A DNA stretch of 64,000 nt, taken from assembly GCF_002940665.1 (NCBI RefSeq), contig NZ_MIGY01000003.1, positions 911,573 through 975,572 of the forward strand, written 5' to 3'. The position numbers and the translations under genes are program-made. Shown piece after piece: positions 9,459-19,786 of the stretch. Positions within the stretch are counted from its first letter, which is position 1. Each line of letters opens with the position of its first letter. The DNA comes from Xanthomonas arboricola (lineage in GTDB: Bacteria; Pseudomonadota; Gammaproteobacteria; Xanthomonadales; Xanthomonadaceae). A model generated the notes under the pieces. That model had not been told where the DNA came from. It saw nothing but the letters and a program-made list of their open reading frames with translations, and did not search any database.

Positions 9459-9461
9459 GAC

Positions 9462-11510
<2,049 letters not shown>

Positions 11511-11521
11511 TGCTCAAACTC

Positions 11522-13333
11522 TCAGGACGCCGCCAGGGCGAGGTGTTCAGCGATAGGACCCAGCACCAGTGCCGGCATGAACTGCAGCACAGTGAGCACC
11601 AGCACGATCGCCATCAGGGTCAGCGCGAAGGTTGGCGTTTCGACCTGCAGGCTGCCGGCCGATTCCGGCGCGCGCCGCTTTACCGCCATGCGCGCAGCCA
11701 CCATCAGCGGCAGGATCAGCGCGGGATAGCGGCCCAGTGCCAGCACCGCCGAGCAACTCAGGTTCCACCAGTACGTCGCATCGCCCAGGCCTTCGAAACC
11801 CGACCCGTTGTTGGCAAAGGCCGAGGTGTACTCGTAGAACACCTGGCTGATGCCATGGAAGCCGGGGTTGGAATTGGCGGTAAATGCCGGCACCGCCAGC
11901 GCCACTGCGGTGAAGCCCAGCACCACCAATGGCTGCAGCAGGATCAGCAGCGCAAGCAACTGCACCTCGCGCGCTTCGATCTTGCGGCCGAACAACTCCG
12001 GCGTGCGCCCGGTCATCAAACCGGCCAGGAACACGCTCAGCAGCAGATACACCACGAACTGCTGCAGGCCGCAGCCGATGCCGCCCCAGATCGCGTTGAT
12101 CAGCATGTCCACCAGCGTGACCAGGCCGCTCAACGGCGCCAGCGAATCGTGCATCGCATTGACCGAGCCGTTGGAGGTCTGCGTGGTCAAGGCCGCCCAC
12201 AACGCAGACGCATCCGCGCCGACACGCACCTCCTTGCCTTCCATCAAGGCAGCCGAGCTGGCGCTGGCCGAATGCGCTTCGGACCACAGCAGCAGCGCGG
12301 TGGATGCGACCGACATCGTCAGCATGGTGCCGAATACCAGCGCGGTGAGACGCTTGCGCCCGGTCAGATAGCCGACCATGAACACCACGCTCATCGGCAA
12401 CAGCACCAGCGCCAAGGTCTCCAGCAGGTTGCTCAGCGGCGTGGGATTTTCCAGCGCCACCGAACTGTTGGGGCCGTACCAGCCGCCACCGTTGGTGCCG
12501 AGCTGCTTGACCGCGACCATCGCTGCCACCGGTCCGACCGGAATGGTCTGCTTGGGCATGCCGGCGCTGCTGTCCAGCGGTGCGGCGGTGGCCGCACCCT
12601 GCAAAGTGGAGGGCACGCCCTGCCAGCCGAGCAGCACGGCCCACAGCAGGCATAGCGGCAGCAACACACGCACGCTGGCGCGGATCACATCCGCCCAGTA
12701 ATTGCCGACGTCTGCCTCCGGCAATGCCTCCAATCCGGCAGCCGACTGCTGCCGCCCCAGGCGCGGCATGACCTCCGGCTCCTCCAGCCCAGCCACCCGT
12801 GGCTTGGCGCTGGCCGTCGCATTGGATGCCGGCAAGGCGTCGGACACAGTTGCAACGGCTCGCCCACCGAACAATGCGCGCAAGGTCGCCACCGCCAATG
12901 CCAGACCCATCATCGGCGTCACCACCTGCAGGCCGACGATGCCGGTCATCTGCGCCAGGTACGACAACTGCGCCTGGCCCGAGTAGTGCTGCTGATTGGT
13001 GTTGGTGACGAACGACACCATGGTGTGTAGCGCGGTGTCCCAGCGCATGTTCGGAATGGCGTCCGGGTTGAACGGCAGCCACCCCTGGGTCATGAACACT
13101 GCCCAGGTCAGCAGGCCGACAACCAGGTTGCTGAGCAGGAATGCCACCGCATACCCACGCCACGACATCCCCTGCTGCGGGCGGGTGCCGAGCAACGCAT
13201 ACAACGGCCGTTCGATCCAGCCGAACAGCACGTCGCCACGCATCGGGGCGCCGCGCATCACCGCTGCCAGATAGCGGCCCAGGGGCCAGGCCAGCACGAT
13301 GGCCAGCGCGTAGACAAGGAGAGTTTCAATCAT
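11522..13333 (-). CDS. kdpA: KdpA, potassium-binding channel subunit
   Basis: A 603-residue polytopic subunit carrying the four selectivity-filter segments of the KdpA/KtrB/TrkH superfamily: VTNTNQQHYSG (about 109-119), GTNGGGW, QTSNGSVNAM and ANNGSGFEG. It is longer than typical KdpA proteins of about 560 residues. The excess is a hydrophilic, Ala/Pro/Glu-rich insert at about residues 157-208, just before the conserved GNYWADVIRAS, and therefore in a loop between membrane segments. It is 15 bp downstream of kdpF. Confidence 0.95.
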   Translation of the reverse strand: MIETLLVYALAIVLAWPLGRYLAAVMRGAPMRGDVLFGWIERPLYALLGTRPQQGMSWRGYAVAFLLSNLVVGLLTWAVFMTQGWLPFNPDAIPNMRWDTALHTMVSFVTNTNQQHYSGQAQLSYLAQMTGIVGLQVVTPMMGLALAVATLRALFGGRAVATVSDALPASNATASAKPRVAGLEEPEVMPRLGRQQSAAGLEALPEADVGNYWADVIRASVRVLLPLCLLWAVLLGWQGVPSTLQGAATAAPLDSSAGMPKQTIPVGPVAAMVAVKQLGTNGGGWYGPNSSVALENPTPLSNLLETLALVLLPMSVVFMVGYLTGRKRLTALVFGTMLTMSVASTALLLWSEAHSASASSAALMEGKEVRVGADASALWAALTTQTSNGSVNAMHDSLAPLSGLVTLVDMLINAIWGGIGCGLQQFVVYLLLSVFLAGLMTGRTPELFGRKIEAREVQLLALLILLQPLVVLGFTAVALAVPAFTANSNPGFHGISQVFYEYTSAFANNGSGFEGLGDATYWWNLSCSAVLALGRYPALILPLMVAARMAVKRRAPESAGSLQVETPTFALTLMAIVLVLTVLQFMPALVLGPIAEHLALAAS

Positions 13334-13348
13334 TGGAGCGCACTCGCA

Positions 13349-13441
13349 TCAGAAGTCTTCGGGGCGCAGGACCACGTACAGCAGGTACGCGGCGGCAACG
13401 AGTACGGCCACGCCGCACAACAGGGACAACCAGGCAGGCAT
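13349..13441 (-). CDS. kdpF: KdpF, small stabilising subunit
   Basis: A 30-residue single membrane helix (MPAWLSLLCGVAVLVAAAYL then LYVVLRPEDF) directly upstream of kdpA. Size, position and the terminal LRPEDF match KdpF, the lipid-like stabiliser of the KdpABC complex (29 residues in E. coli). The ATG at 13441 gives the expected length; longer in-frame readings have no hydrophobic lead. Confidence 0.9.
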   Translation of the reverse strand: MPAWLSLLCGVAVLVAAAYLLYVVLRPEDF

Positions 13442-13637
13442 GTCGGCTACTCCCCGAGACGCGCGCAACGCGGCGCGATGGATGCGAGATGCGACGGCGC
13501 ATGCAGCGTCTGCAGGCCGACAAGGCAAAGCGCTGCCGCACCGCGCGCGCAGCGGCGATGGAGCAGACAGGTCAAGGGATGCATCGGAATCGTCCACGGC
13601 GGAACCGCTCCGCCAACCCGCGCAGTGTCTTCCCGGG

Positions 13638-13691
13638 CTGCGTAAAGTCGCTATGGACCTGCAACAGCCGCCGCGTAAATTCCGCATAAAT
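13638..13691 (-). promoter_or_regulatory. Candidate KdpE-binding direct repeats upstream of kdpF
   Basis: On the + strand, CCGCGTAAAT (13671-13680) and CCGCATAAAT (13682-13691) are near-identical direct repeats with an 11-bp period. A weaker copy, CTGCGTAAAG, lies 33 bp (three helical turns) away at 13638-13647. Tandem direct repeats spaced by one helical turn are the usual binding pattern of OmpR/KdpE-type dimers. They lie about 200-250 bp upstream of the kdpF ATG. Assignment to KdpE is inferred from position. Confidence 0.4.
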
Positions 13692-13830
13692 GCTGCGTGG
13701 CGACGGTCTGCAGTCACGTCTCCACGCTATGCAGTCGTTTCCGGGCAACTTCGGCCTCTAGTCCCAACTCAGGACGACCAGGTTTTGAGTCAGGGCGTTA
13801 TGAGGTTGGAGCAGAGCCTCGTTGGTCGAG

Positions 13831-13938
13831 GGCGCGGTGCCCTCACCACTTCCGGGACACGCCGTGCATCCGTCCATGGAAGCCCCTTGGCGGCATCCAT
13901 GCCGCCAAGGGTCCCGCAACCGGCAAGGTCACCGCACC
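13831..13938 (-). repeat. Nested stem-loop repeat, copy 1 (reverse orientation)
   Basis: The outer arms 13831-13858 and 13911-13938 pair at about 21 of 28 positions. They enclose a perfect 12-bp hairpin (CCTTGGCGGCAT at 13885-13896, CC loop, ATGCCGCCAAGG at 13899-13910). It is the left-hand member of a larger composite unit ending near 14,185. Confidence 0.75.
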
Positions 13939-14065
13939 AGGACGTTTTTAGGTTGCTTCATCGAAAGCCTGCTTACTGCTCGGCTCGTCTTGGGCAACTG
14001 ATTGGGCATGCTGCAGACACTGCATGCCACGCCCTGCTCGCCCGTGCACACCGACCATCTGGACT

Positions 14066-14173
14066 GGTCCTTGCCCGCTCACCGTCGCGGGACCTTACGC
14101 GGCATGGATGCCGCGTAAGCGCCTACACGGACGTACTTGCGGCGTGTCTTGCGAGGGTGGGCGGGCAAGGGCC
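14066..14173 (+). repeat. Nested stem-loop repeat, copy 2
   Basis: The 5' arm begins GGTCCTTGCCCGCTCACC and the 3' arm ends GGTGGGCGGGCAAGGGCC. An inner perfect hairpin CTTACGCGGCAT / ATGCCGCGTAAG lies at 14094-14119. Between the inner hairpin and the 3' arm is the family-specific segment containing GGACGTACTTGCGGCGTGTC. Confidence 0.8.
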
Positions 14174-14264
14174 CTGCAGCAAACTCACAGCGTCGAGGGC
14201 GCGGCGAAGACACCGCACCTGTTGCCGGCTGTTTTGAAAACCATGCACACCGACCATCTGGATT

Positions 14265-14372
14265 GGTCCTTGCCCGCCCACCGTCGCGGGACCTTACGCG
14301 GCATGGATGCCGCGTAAGAGCCTACAAGGACGTACTTGCGGCGTGTCCTGCGATGGTGGGCGGGCAAGGACC
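14265..14372 (+). repeat. Nested stem-loop repeat, copy 3
   Basis: The outermost 18 bp of the two arms are perfectly complementary (GGTCCTTGCCCGCCCACC and GGTGGGCGGGCAAGGACC). The inner CTTACGCGGCAT hairpin is conserved. The unit is followed by the conserved tail GCAGATCAGCCGCTCTACAA at about 14386-14405. It is preceded at 14192-14219 by a left-end remnant (GTCGAGGGCGCGG joined directly to ACACCGCACC) whose hairpin is missing. Confidence 0.8.
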
Positions 14373-14647
14373 CTGCAGCGGAGCCGCAGATCAGCCGCTC
14401 TACAACTGATCTAGCCGCGCGACCTCATCCCTAATACACAAGGACACAAAAACAACCGGGATTCCGAGTCGCAGCCTCGCTTACCAGATGCCGTCGAAAC
14501 CTGGCGAGGCGAGCACACAGCGCCCTCCCCGCTCGCGGAACAGCCCGTGACTCCGCACCTGGAGGCTCCCACGTGTCCACACCTGTCGACGGAGCGCTCA
14601 CCGCCGCTGCACTAACGTACCGGAGTCATCCATCAGAGTCTTTGCAC

Positions 14648-14986
14648 ATGCCTGTCAGCTACTCGATCAGCCTGCCCGACCCCAAGCTCGCCCGCGGCGG
14701 CGATGCGAGCGTGAGCTTCAGTGCCCATGGTGCCGAGGCTTTTGCCGAACAGTTGCAGGCCGCCTTGCGCGATCCGGCCTGGTTCGATCGCTGGCGCCAG
14801 CTGCAGGCCGACCCGGATGCGGTGGACCCCAGCCTGGGCGTGACCGATCCATCGGCCACGGTTACCGGCAAGCAGGGCGATCTGCGTGTGGACCTGGTCG
14901 CCACCACCAGCATCCCCGGCGACCTGCTCAAGCAGCGCATGCAGGCCCTGGCCGGGCACCACTGGGAACTGCGCGACGTACGTTGA
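14648..14986 (+). CDS. Conserved hypothetical protein, 112 residues
   Basis: A small soluble protein without signal peptide or membrane segment. It begins MPVSYSISLPDPKLARGGDA, contains an amphipathic helix (AEAFAEQLQAALRDPAWFDRW, about 31-51) and ends in a basic HHWELRDVR. Normal codon use and third-position GC support it as real. I do not recognise a domain. The ATG at 14648 was chosen; an in-frame ATG 75 bp upstream gives a less protein-like lead. It converges on the EamA transporter. Confidence 0.6.
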   Translation: MPVSYSISLPDPKLARGGDASVSFSAHGAEAFAEQLQAALRDPAWFDRWRQLQADPDAVDPSLGVTDPSATVTGKQGDLRVDLVATTSIPGDLLKQRMQALAGHHWELRDVR

Positions 14987-15027
14987 GTTCTACTGCCGCC
15001 GTGTGCGCTGCGCGGCGGCAACGTCGC

Positions 15028-15954
15028 TCAGGCCGGTGCGCTGTCTGCCACACGCCGCGGCCAGCGCCATTTCAGATTCACGGCGAGCGTGCCCACCACG
15101 ATCAGCGCCAGGCCCAGCCACTGCACCGGCACCAATGCGTGGCCGTAGAGCAGATAGTCCAGCAGTAGCGTCACCAGTGGATACACGAACGCCAGCACCG
15201 CAATCGTGGCCACATGCAGATGGCGATAGGACGAATAGAACAGCACATAGACGATGCCGCTGTGGATCACGCCCAGGCCCGCCAGCCACAGCCAGTGCAG
15301 GCCCGAATGCAACGCCGCACTGCTGGAAAACCCGGCCAGCAGGAACGTGCCGACCCAGCACTGCACCGTCACCACCGCCAGCGGCCGCTCACGGCTGATA
15401 CGGCGCGACATCAGCAGCGACGCACCGCATAGCAATGCCGCCAGCAGCGTGAGTGCAATGCCGATCAGATAGCCACGGTCGGCCGCCTGCCACAACCGCG
15501 CCGGGTTTGCCGAGCAGGCCACGCCGACGAATGCCAGCAACGTCCAGCCCAGATCGGCACGCCGCGTGCGCTCGCCCTGCAACAACGCGGCCAGCAGCAG
15601 CATCACGAACGGAAACACGTGGTAGACCATGGTCGCCACGCCGATCGACGAGCGCGCCATGCCGGCGAACAACGCCACCCAATTCAACACCAGCAGCACA
15701 CCGCTGATGATGGCATCGCGCAACAGCGCACGCTCGCGCCATAGCCCTCGTAGCTGTCCACCAACCAAGCCACATACGGTAAGAAACAGCGCCCCGAACA
15801 GGCAGCGATAGAACACCGCCGTCACCGGATCCTGCCCGCTTTCGTGGACGAACACGCCGACCGAACCGATCAGCACTTCGGCAACCAGCAGTTGCCAGAC
15901 CGCCCGTCGCCCAGCGCCGGCCGATGCTGCATGCACGGATAGGGGAGTGCTCAT
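15028..15954 (-). CDS. EamA/DMT-superfamily transporter
   Basis: A 308-residue protein with ten hydrophobic segments in two EamA repeats (about 20-145 and 160-290), the drug/metabolite-transporter fold. Landmarks include VAEVLIGSVGVFVHES in the first helix and FVYPLVTLLLDYLL in the ninth. Such proteins usually export small metabolites or amino acids. Its ATG overlaps the stop of the PhzF gene (ATGA), so the two are co-translated and may modify and export the same compound; that link is inferred. Confidence 0.85.
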   Translation of the reverse strand: MSTPLSVHAASAGAGRRAVWQLLVAEVLIGSVGVFVHESGQDPVTAVFYRCLFGALFLTVCGLVGGQLRGLWRERALLRDAIISGVLLVLNWVALFAGMARSSIGVATMVYHVFPFVMLLLAALLQGERTRRADLGWTLLAFVGVACSANPARLWQAADRGYLIGIALTLLAALLCGASLLMSRRISRERPLAVVTVQCWVGTFLLAGFSSSAALHSGLHWLWLAGLGVIHSGIVYVLFYSSYRHLHVATIAVLAFVYPLVTLLLDYLLYGHALVPVQWLGLALIVVGTLAVNLKWRWPRRVADSAPA

Positions 15955-16754
15955 AGCGCAATGGTTCCCTGCAGATACTGGACGGCGCTGCCACGCACGT
16001 AGACATGCTGCGGCTCGACCCGGCACTGCAGTTCGCCGCCACGCGCGGAGGCCTGCAGCGCGGTGAGCTGCGTCTTGCCCAGCCGCTGCGCCCACAGCGG
16101 CGCAAGCGCGGCATGAATCGATCCGGTGACCGGATCTTCGCTACCGCCGTTGCAGGGCCAGAAATAGCGGGAGACAAAATCATGCTCAAGGCCTGGTGCG
16201 GTGATCGCCACATCGCGCGGCGCCAGCGCCAGCATCCGGCCCAGATCCGGCGTCACCGCACGCACCTGTGCTTGGTCGGCGTAGACAGCGATATACGCCT
16301 GCGCATTCGCATAGACAGCTTGGGGCGCGATCGATAACGACTCAGACAACGCGTGCGGCACCATCTGCACCAGGGACGGCAACTGGTTGGGGAAGCGCAG
16401 CTCGAAGCTGCGCTCGTCCACCCTGGCAACGGCGATCTCACCGACAGCCGGCGCACGCAAGCGCAGCGGAAATGCCGCGTGCTGGTACGTCGCGATCACG
16501 AATGCGCTGGCCAAGGTCGCATGCCCGCAGAAGCCGACCTCCTTCATTGGAGAAAACCAGCGGATGTCGAACACGCCGCTGTCGTCGCGAACGAAGAAGG
16601 CGGTCTCCGAAAGATTGTGTTCGCTGGCGATGGCCTGCATCACCGGCTCCGGCAGCCAGGCCTGCAACGGCACCACGGCTGCCGGATTGCCCTTGAAACG
16701 CACCGTGGTGAACGCATCGACGATAAACACGGGAAGCAGCACGGCCAACCTCAC
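15951..16754 (-). CDS. PhzF-family isomerase
   Basis: About 267 residues of the PhzF / diaminopimelate-epimerase-like fold. The N-terminal half has VDAFTTVRFKGNPAAVV and the catalytic-type NLSETAFF with its conserved Glu. FSPMKEVGFCGHATLASAFV follows, and RYFWPCNGGSEDPVTGSIHA is near the C-terminus. No ATG lies close to the conserved start; GTG at 16754 is the best candidate, with nearby TTG or GTG codons possible. It forms an operon with the EamA transporter and is divergent from a MocR regulator. The substrate is unknown. Confidence 0.82.
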   Translation of the reverse strand: MRLAVLLPVFIVDAFTTVRFKGNPAAVVPLQAWLPEPVMQAIASEHNLSETAFFVRDDSGVFDIRWFSPMKEVGFCGHATLASAFVIATYQHAAFPLRLRAPAVGEIAVARVDERSFELRFPNQLPSLVQMVPHALSESLSIAPQAVYANAQAYIAVYADQAQVRAVTPDLGRMLALAPRDVAITAPGLEHDFVSRYFWPCNGGSEDPVTGSIHAALAPLWAQRLGKTQLTALQASARGGELQCRVEPQHVYVRGSAVQYLQGTIAL

Positions 16755-16812
16755 AGAAGGAATCCATACCTGGCGTACTCGCCGGGCACGCCCAGTCTGC
16801 AACGTGCTACAC

Positions 16813-16856
16813 GACCATGACAGATTCAGATACGCTGCAAATAGACCAATACAGAT
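16813..16856. promoter_or_regulatory. Candidate MocR operator: direct repeats
   Basis: GACCATGACAGAT (16813-16825) and GACCAATACAGAT (16844-16856) are direct repeats matching at 11 of 13 positions, with starts 31 bp apart (about three helical turns). They lie in the 117-bp gap between the divergent phzF-like and MocR genes. GabR/MocR dimers are known to bind widely spaced direct repeats, so this is a good operator candidate. It ends 15 bp before the MocR ATG. Confidence 0.5.
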
Positions 16857-16871
16857 GGAAGGCACCCGCCA

Positions 16872-18281
16872 ATGCTCCTGTACGAATCGCTGGCCACGCA
16901 GCTGCGGCAGCAGATCGAAGGCGGCACCTTGCGTGCCGGCGAGCGCCTGCCCTCGATCCGGCAACTGGCCGCCAACCATGGCATCAGCACTGCCACCGCC
17001 GTGCAGGCCTGCGTGCAACTGGAACGCGAGGGGCGCGTACAAGCGCGCCCGCGCTCGGGCTACTTCGTGCGCAGTACGACGCCTGCATTGCCGGCCGCAG
17101 CACCCGTCACACGTCGGCGCAAGCCGGGCATGGTCGACAACCCGGCCTTGCAGCGCGTGCTCGACACCTTGGCGCGTACCGACCTGGTGCCACTGCACAC
17201 TGCCACCCCCGCGCCTGCGCTATTGCCCACCGCACAACTGGCCGCGGCCCTGTCGCGGCAGCTGCGTCGCCAGCGCTCGGCGGCGTTGGATTACGCACCG
17301 CCGCAAGGCCACGCCGCACTGCGCCGGCAGATCGCACAACGTTATGCACACTGCGCAACCACCGTCGACGCGGAAGAAGTGGTGATCACCGCCGGCGCGA
17401 TGGAAGCGATCAGCCTGGCGCTGCGCACGCTCACCGCGCCAGGCGATGTGGTGCTGGTGGAAACGCCCACGTATCACGGCATCCTGCAGGCGGTGGCGGC
17501 ACTGCGCCTGAAAGTGCTGGAAGTACCCAACCTTCCCGGCCAGGGTATCGATGTCGCGCGTCTGGATACGCTGCTGCAGCGCACGCCGGTGCGTGCGGCA
17601 GTGCTGATTCCCAACTTCAACAATCCAAGCGGCAGCCTCACGCCCGACAGCGCCAAGCGCGCATTGCTCGACAGCTGCGCACGCCATGGCACCGTGGTGA
17701 TCGAGGACGATATCTATGGCGAACTGGATTGGTCGGGGCAACGTCCACGTCCGCTGCGCCACTTCGATACCCATGCCAACGTGATCACCTGCGGCTCGTT
17801 CTCCAAGGTGCTCTCGCCCGGCCTGCGGGTGGGGTGGTTGCTGGGTGGCGACTGGACCGACGCCCTGGTGCGCGCCAAGTACTTTTCCACCGTCGGCAGC
17901 GCCAGCCTGCCGCAACTGGCACTGGCCGACTACCTGGCGCAACACGATCTGGAACGGCATCTGCGCAAGCTGCGCCGCACCCTGGCCGACAACGGGCAGC
18001 GGCTGCGCGATGCCATCGTGCGGCATTGGCCGGAAGGCACGCGCGTGGGCGACCCGGCAGGTGGGTTATCGCTATGGCTGCAGTTGCCCGACGGCGGTAG
18101 CGGCCAGGCCGTGTTCGAGGCCGCGCTGGCAGAACGCATCGGCACCTCGCCCGGTCATCTGTACTCCAGCCGTGGCGACTACGCAGATCACCTGCGGCTG
18201 ACCTGCGGCCAGCCATGGAGCGACACGCTGGAGCGCGCGATGCGCCGATTGGGCAAGCTTGCGGCGCAGGTGGTGCGTTAG
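16872..18281 (+). CDS. MocR-type (GntR/aminotransferase) regulator
   Basis: A 469-residue two-domain regulator. The GntR winged helix covers about residues 1-70 (LRAGERLPSIRQLAANHGIS, VQARPRSGYFVR). A fold-type I aminotransferase-like domain runs from about 100 to the end, with the PLP-lysine region GSFSKVLSPGLRVGWL and the IPNFNNPSG and EDDIYGELDW segments. MocR proteins sense PLP adducts or amino compounds and control a neighbouring gene. It is divergent from the PhzF-EamA pair, which is its likely target. Confidence 0.88.
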   Translation: MLLYESLATQLRQQIEGGTLRAGERLPSIRQLAANHGISTATAVQACVQLEREGRVQARPRSGYFVRSTTPALPAAAPVTRRRKPGMVDNPALQRVLDTLARTDLVPLHTATPAPALLPTAQLAAALSRQLRRQRSAALDYAPPQGHAALRRQIAQRYAHCATTVDAEEVVITAGAMEAISLALRTLTAPGDVVLVETPTYHGILQAVAALRLKVLEVPNLPGQGIDVARLDTLLQRTPVRAAVLIPNFNNPSGSLTPDSAKRALLDSCARHGTVVIEDDIYGELDWSGQRPRPLRHFDTHANVITCGSFSKVLSPGLRVGWLLGGDWTDALVRAKYFSTVGSASLPQLALADYLAQHDLERHLRKLRRTLADNGQRLRDAIVRHWPEGTRVGDPAGGLSLWLQLPDGGSGQAVFEAALAERIGTSPGHLYSSRGDYADHLRLTCGQPWSDTLERAMRRLGKLAAQVVR

Positions 18282-18342
18282 TTTCGTTGCAGGCATCAAC
18301 TTCGTGTTGCCAATTGCGCCTGCTGGACAAGGGGAACGGCGC

Positions 18343-19059
18343 CTACATCGCAGCGGCCCTGGCATCCCACTGCCGCCGATCGACACCGCGGATCAGCAGC
18401 CACAGACAGAACGTCGTTTCGCCCACCAGAACCGGCAGCAGAACCCCGGGATTGATCAGCCGTGCGAACGCAGGCGCCAGCAGTTCGGCGAGCGAAGCCA
18501 CCAGATAACTGATCCCGGCCAGCAACATCAATCCACCCACGAACCTGGGGAAATAGCGCGATCGCCAGATCAGCGTGCCGCTGACCAGGCAGGCGGCGCC
18601 GAAGAAGAGCAAAGCGATGTTGAAACCGAGGTCATGGCCCAGCAATGCCAGCGCGACCAGCGAAAGGGCCTGATCAGGGTCGGCCGCCGAAGAGCCGCCG
18701 GACGCCAGGGGCAGTACCATCAGCTGGAACAGTTTGCTGACCGCCTCTACCGAAAGCGACGCAAGGTTCAATAACACAAACAACAGCGCCAGGCCTCTTC
18801 CAGCAGGCCGCAGCAGCATGTATTCGATCCACAGCTGCACCACCGCAAGCAGCGGCACCACCAGATTTGCGGCCAGCCCCAGCGTCCACAGCTGCGCATG
18901 CTGCACGATGGCGTGGATCGTGGCCCGGGCATCGCCCGGCACGATCAAGGAGTTCGCCACGTAGCCTTCAGCCAGACCGCCGAGAACGATGACGGCGAGA
19001 TAGAGCGCGCCTGCAACTCGCGCATAGAACTGCGGGCGAGCCTGAATGTCGTACGCCAT
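18343..19059 (-). CDS. DUF4386-family membrane protein
   Basis: A 238-residue protein with about seven membrane segments, beginning YARVAGALYLAVIVLGGLAE as in DUF4386 proteins. The function is not established for the family. It is the last gene of a four-gene unit that starts with the ArsR-like regulator at 20116, and it starts 44 bp after the preceding gene. The start MAYDIQARPQF at 19059 is the typical family N-terminus; an upstream ATG adds 16 basic residues. Confidence 0.78.
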   Translation of the reverse strand: MAYDIQARPQFYARVAGALYLAVIVLGGLAEGYVANSLIVPGDARATIHAIVQHAQLWTLGLAANLVVPLLAVVQLWIEYMLLRPAGRGLALLFVLLNLASLSVEAVSKLFQLMVLPLASGGSSAADPDQALSLVALALLGHDLGFNIALLFFGAACLVSGTLIWRSRYFPRFVGGLMLLAGISYLVASLAELLAPAFARLINPGVLLPVLVGETTFCLWLLIRGVDRRQWDARAAAM

Positions 19060-19103
19060 GGAATGTCCCGTCTTTTTGCGTTGTGGGCGAGGCAGGACGG
19101 CAG

Positions 19104-19565
19104 TCACCGCCAGCGGTCACCGGGCATACGGATGAACATCGACGCGACGTAGCGCCACGGGATCACGATCGGAAAGACCACGACCAACAGGCAGGCCGAC
19201 AACGTGGACCACGTGCCGGCATCCATCCGATCAAGCAGCAACCGAGGCGTGGCGACCATACCCAGCCAGATCAGCTTCCATGCAATCTCGAACAGCAGCA
19301 GCGGCAGCAGCTTCAGCGGATAGCGAAGCCCGAGCAATGCCAGCAACCCCATCGCTCCCAGCATGCACTGCACCACACCCTCCATCAGTTCCCAGCTGCC
19401 GTGTCGCAGCACAATGTCTGGCCAGACCTGTACGCCCAGACCAACCACGAGCAACAGATAGCCGGCGCGCAGGCCGTACAACCGCCAAAGCGGCACGGTG
19501 TCCGGCACGCACCCGGGCGTGGTGGAGACGGAGGCGCCGCTGGCGACGGTCGCGGTCGCCGTCAT
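19104..19565 (-). CDS. Small hydrophobic membrane protein, 153 residues
   Basis: Four hydrophobic helices are visible (about 30-48, 64-82, 86-104, 122-142). The loops are short and I recognise no catalytic motif or named family. Its ATG overlaps the stop of the 71-residue gene upstream (19562-19565), so the two are co-translated. Position in the ArsR-DUF4386 unit suggests a membrane partner; the function is unknown. Confidence 0.7.
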   Translation of the reverse strand: MTATATVASGASVSTTPGCVPDTVPLWRLYGLRAGYLLLVVGLGVQVWPDIVLRHGSWELMEGVVQCMLGAMGLLALLGLRYPLKLLPLLLFEIAWKLIWLGMVATPRLLLDRMDAGTWSTLSACLLVVVFPIVIPWRYVASMFIRMPGDRWR

Positions 19566-19777
19566 TCGACGTCCTTGAGAATTCTTTCGATACCCTCCAG
19601 GCGGATGCGCATGTCGTTCAACGCAGTCTGCGTTTTCTCGGCCAGCTCGCGGTAGGCCTGATTGTGATCGAGTTGCGCCTTGGCCTGTCGGATCGCGGCG
19701 AAGTAGCGCATCCCGAAAACCAGCAGGATCGTGCTCAGCGGCAGGCAGATCGTCAAAAGATACAAATGCTCCGACAA
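19562..19777 (-). CDS. Small membrane protein with coiled coil, 71 residues
   Basis: One N-terminal membrane helix (about residues 5-25) is followed by a charged amphipathic, coiled-coil-like stretch (about 27-70, AIRQAKAQLDHNQAYRELAE then KTQTALNDMRIRLEGIERIL). No family is recognised. It lies 9 bp after the ArsR-like regulator stop and overlaps the next gene by 4 bp, strong evidence of an operon. It could be a membrane-tethered assembly partner of the neighbouring membrane proteins. Confidence 0.7.
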   Translation of the reverse strand: MSEHLYLLTICLPLSTILLVFGMRYFAAIRQAKAQLDHNQAYRELAEKTQTALNDMRIRLEGIERILKDVE

Positions 19778-19786
19778 GGCCGTCTC

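Larger units (their letters stand above)
13442..14647. other. Long non-coding interval: kdp upstream region plus stem-loop repeats
   Basis: No convincing gene is present in these 1.2 kb. The first 260 bp hold the kdp upstream region with candidate KdpE sites. From about 13,800 to 14,410 there are three copies of the nested stem-loop repeat. The remaining 240 bp before the small gene at 14648 show no recognisable structure. Confidence 0.6.

Noticed and set aside
14024-14409. Short open frames across the stem-loop repeats
   Set aside because: Several frames on both strands read through each copy (for example the recurring LTRHGCR-type peptide), but they follow the repeat sequence rather than any coding constraint.
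13829-14412. Repeated direct units suggesting a CRISPR array
   Set aside because: Units are over 100 bp, themselves hairpins, occur in both orientations and have no regular short spacers; no cas gene is present.
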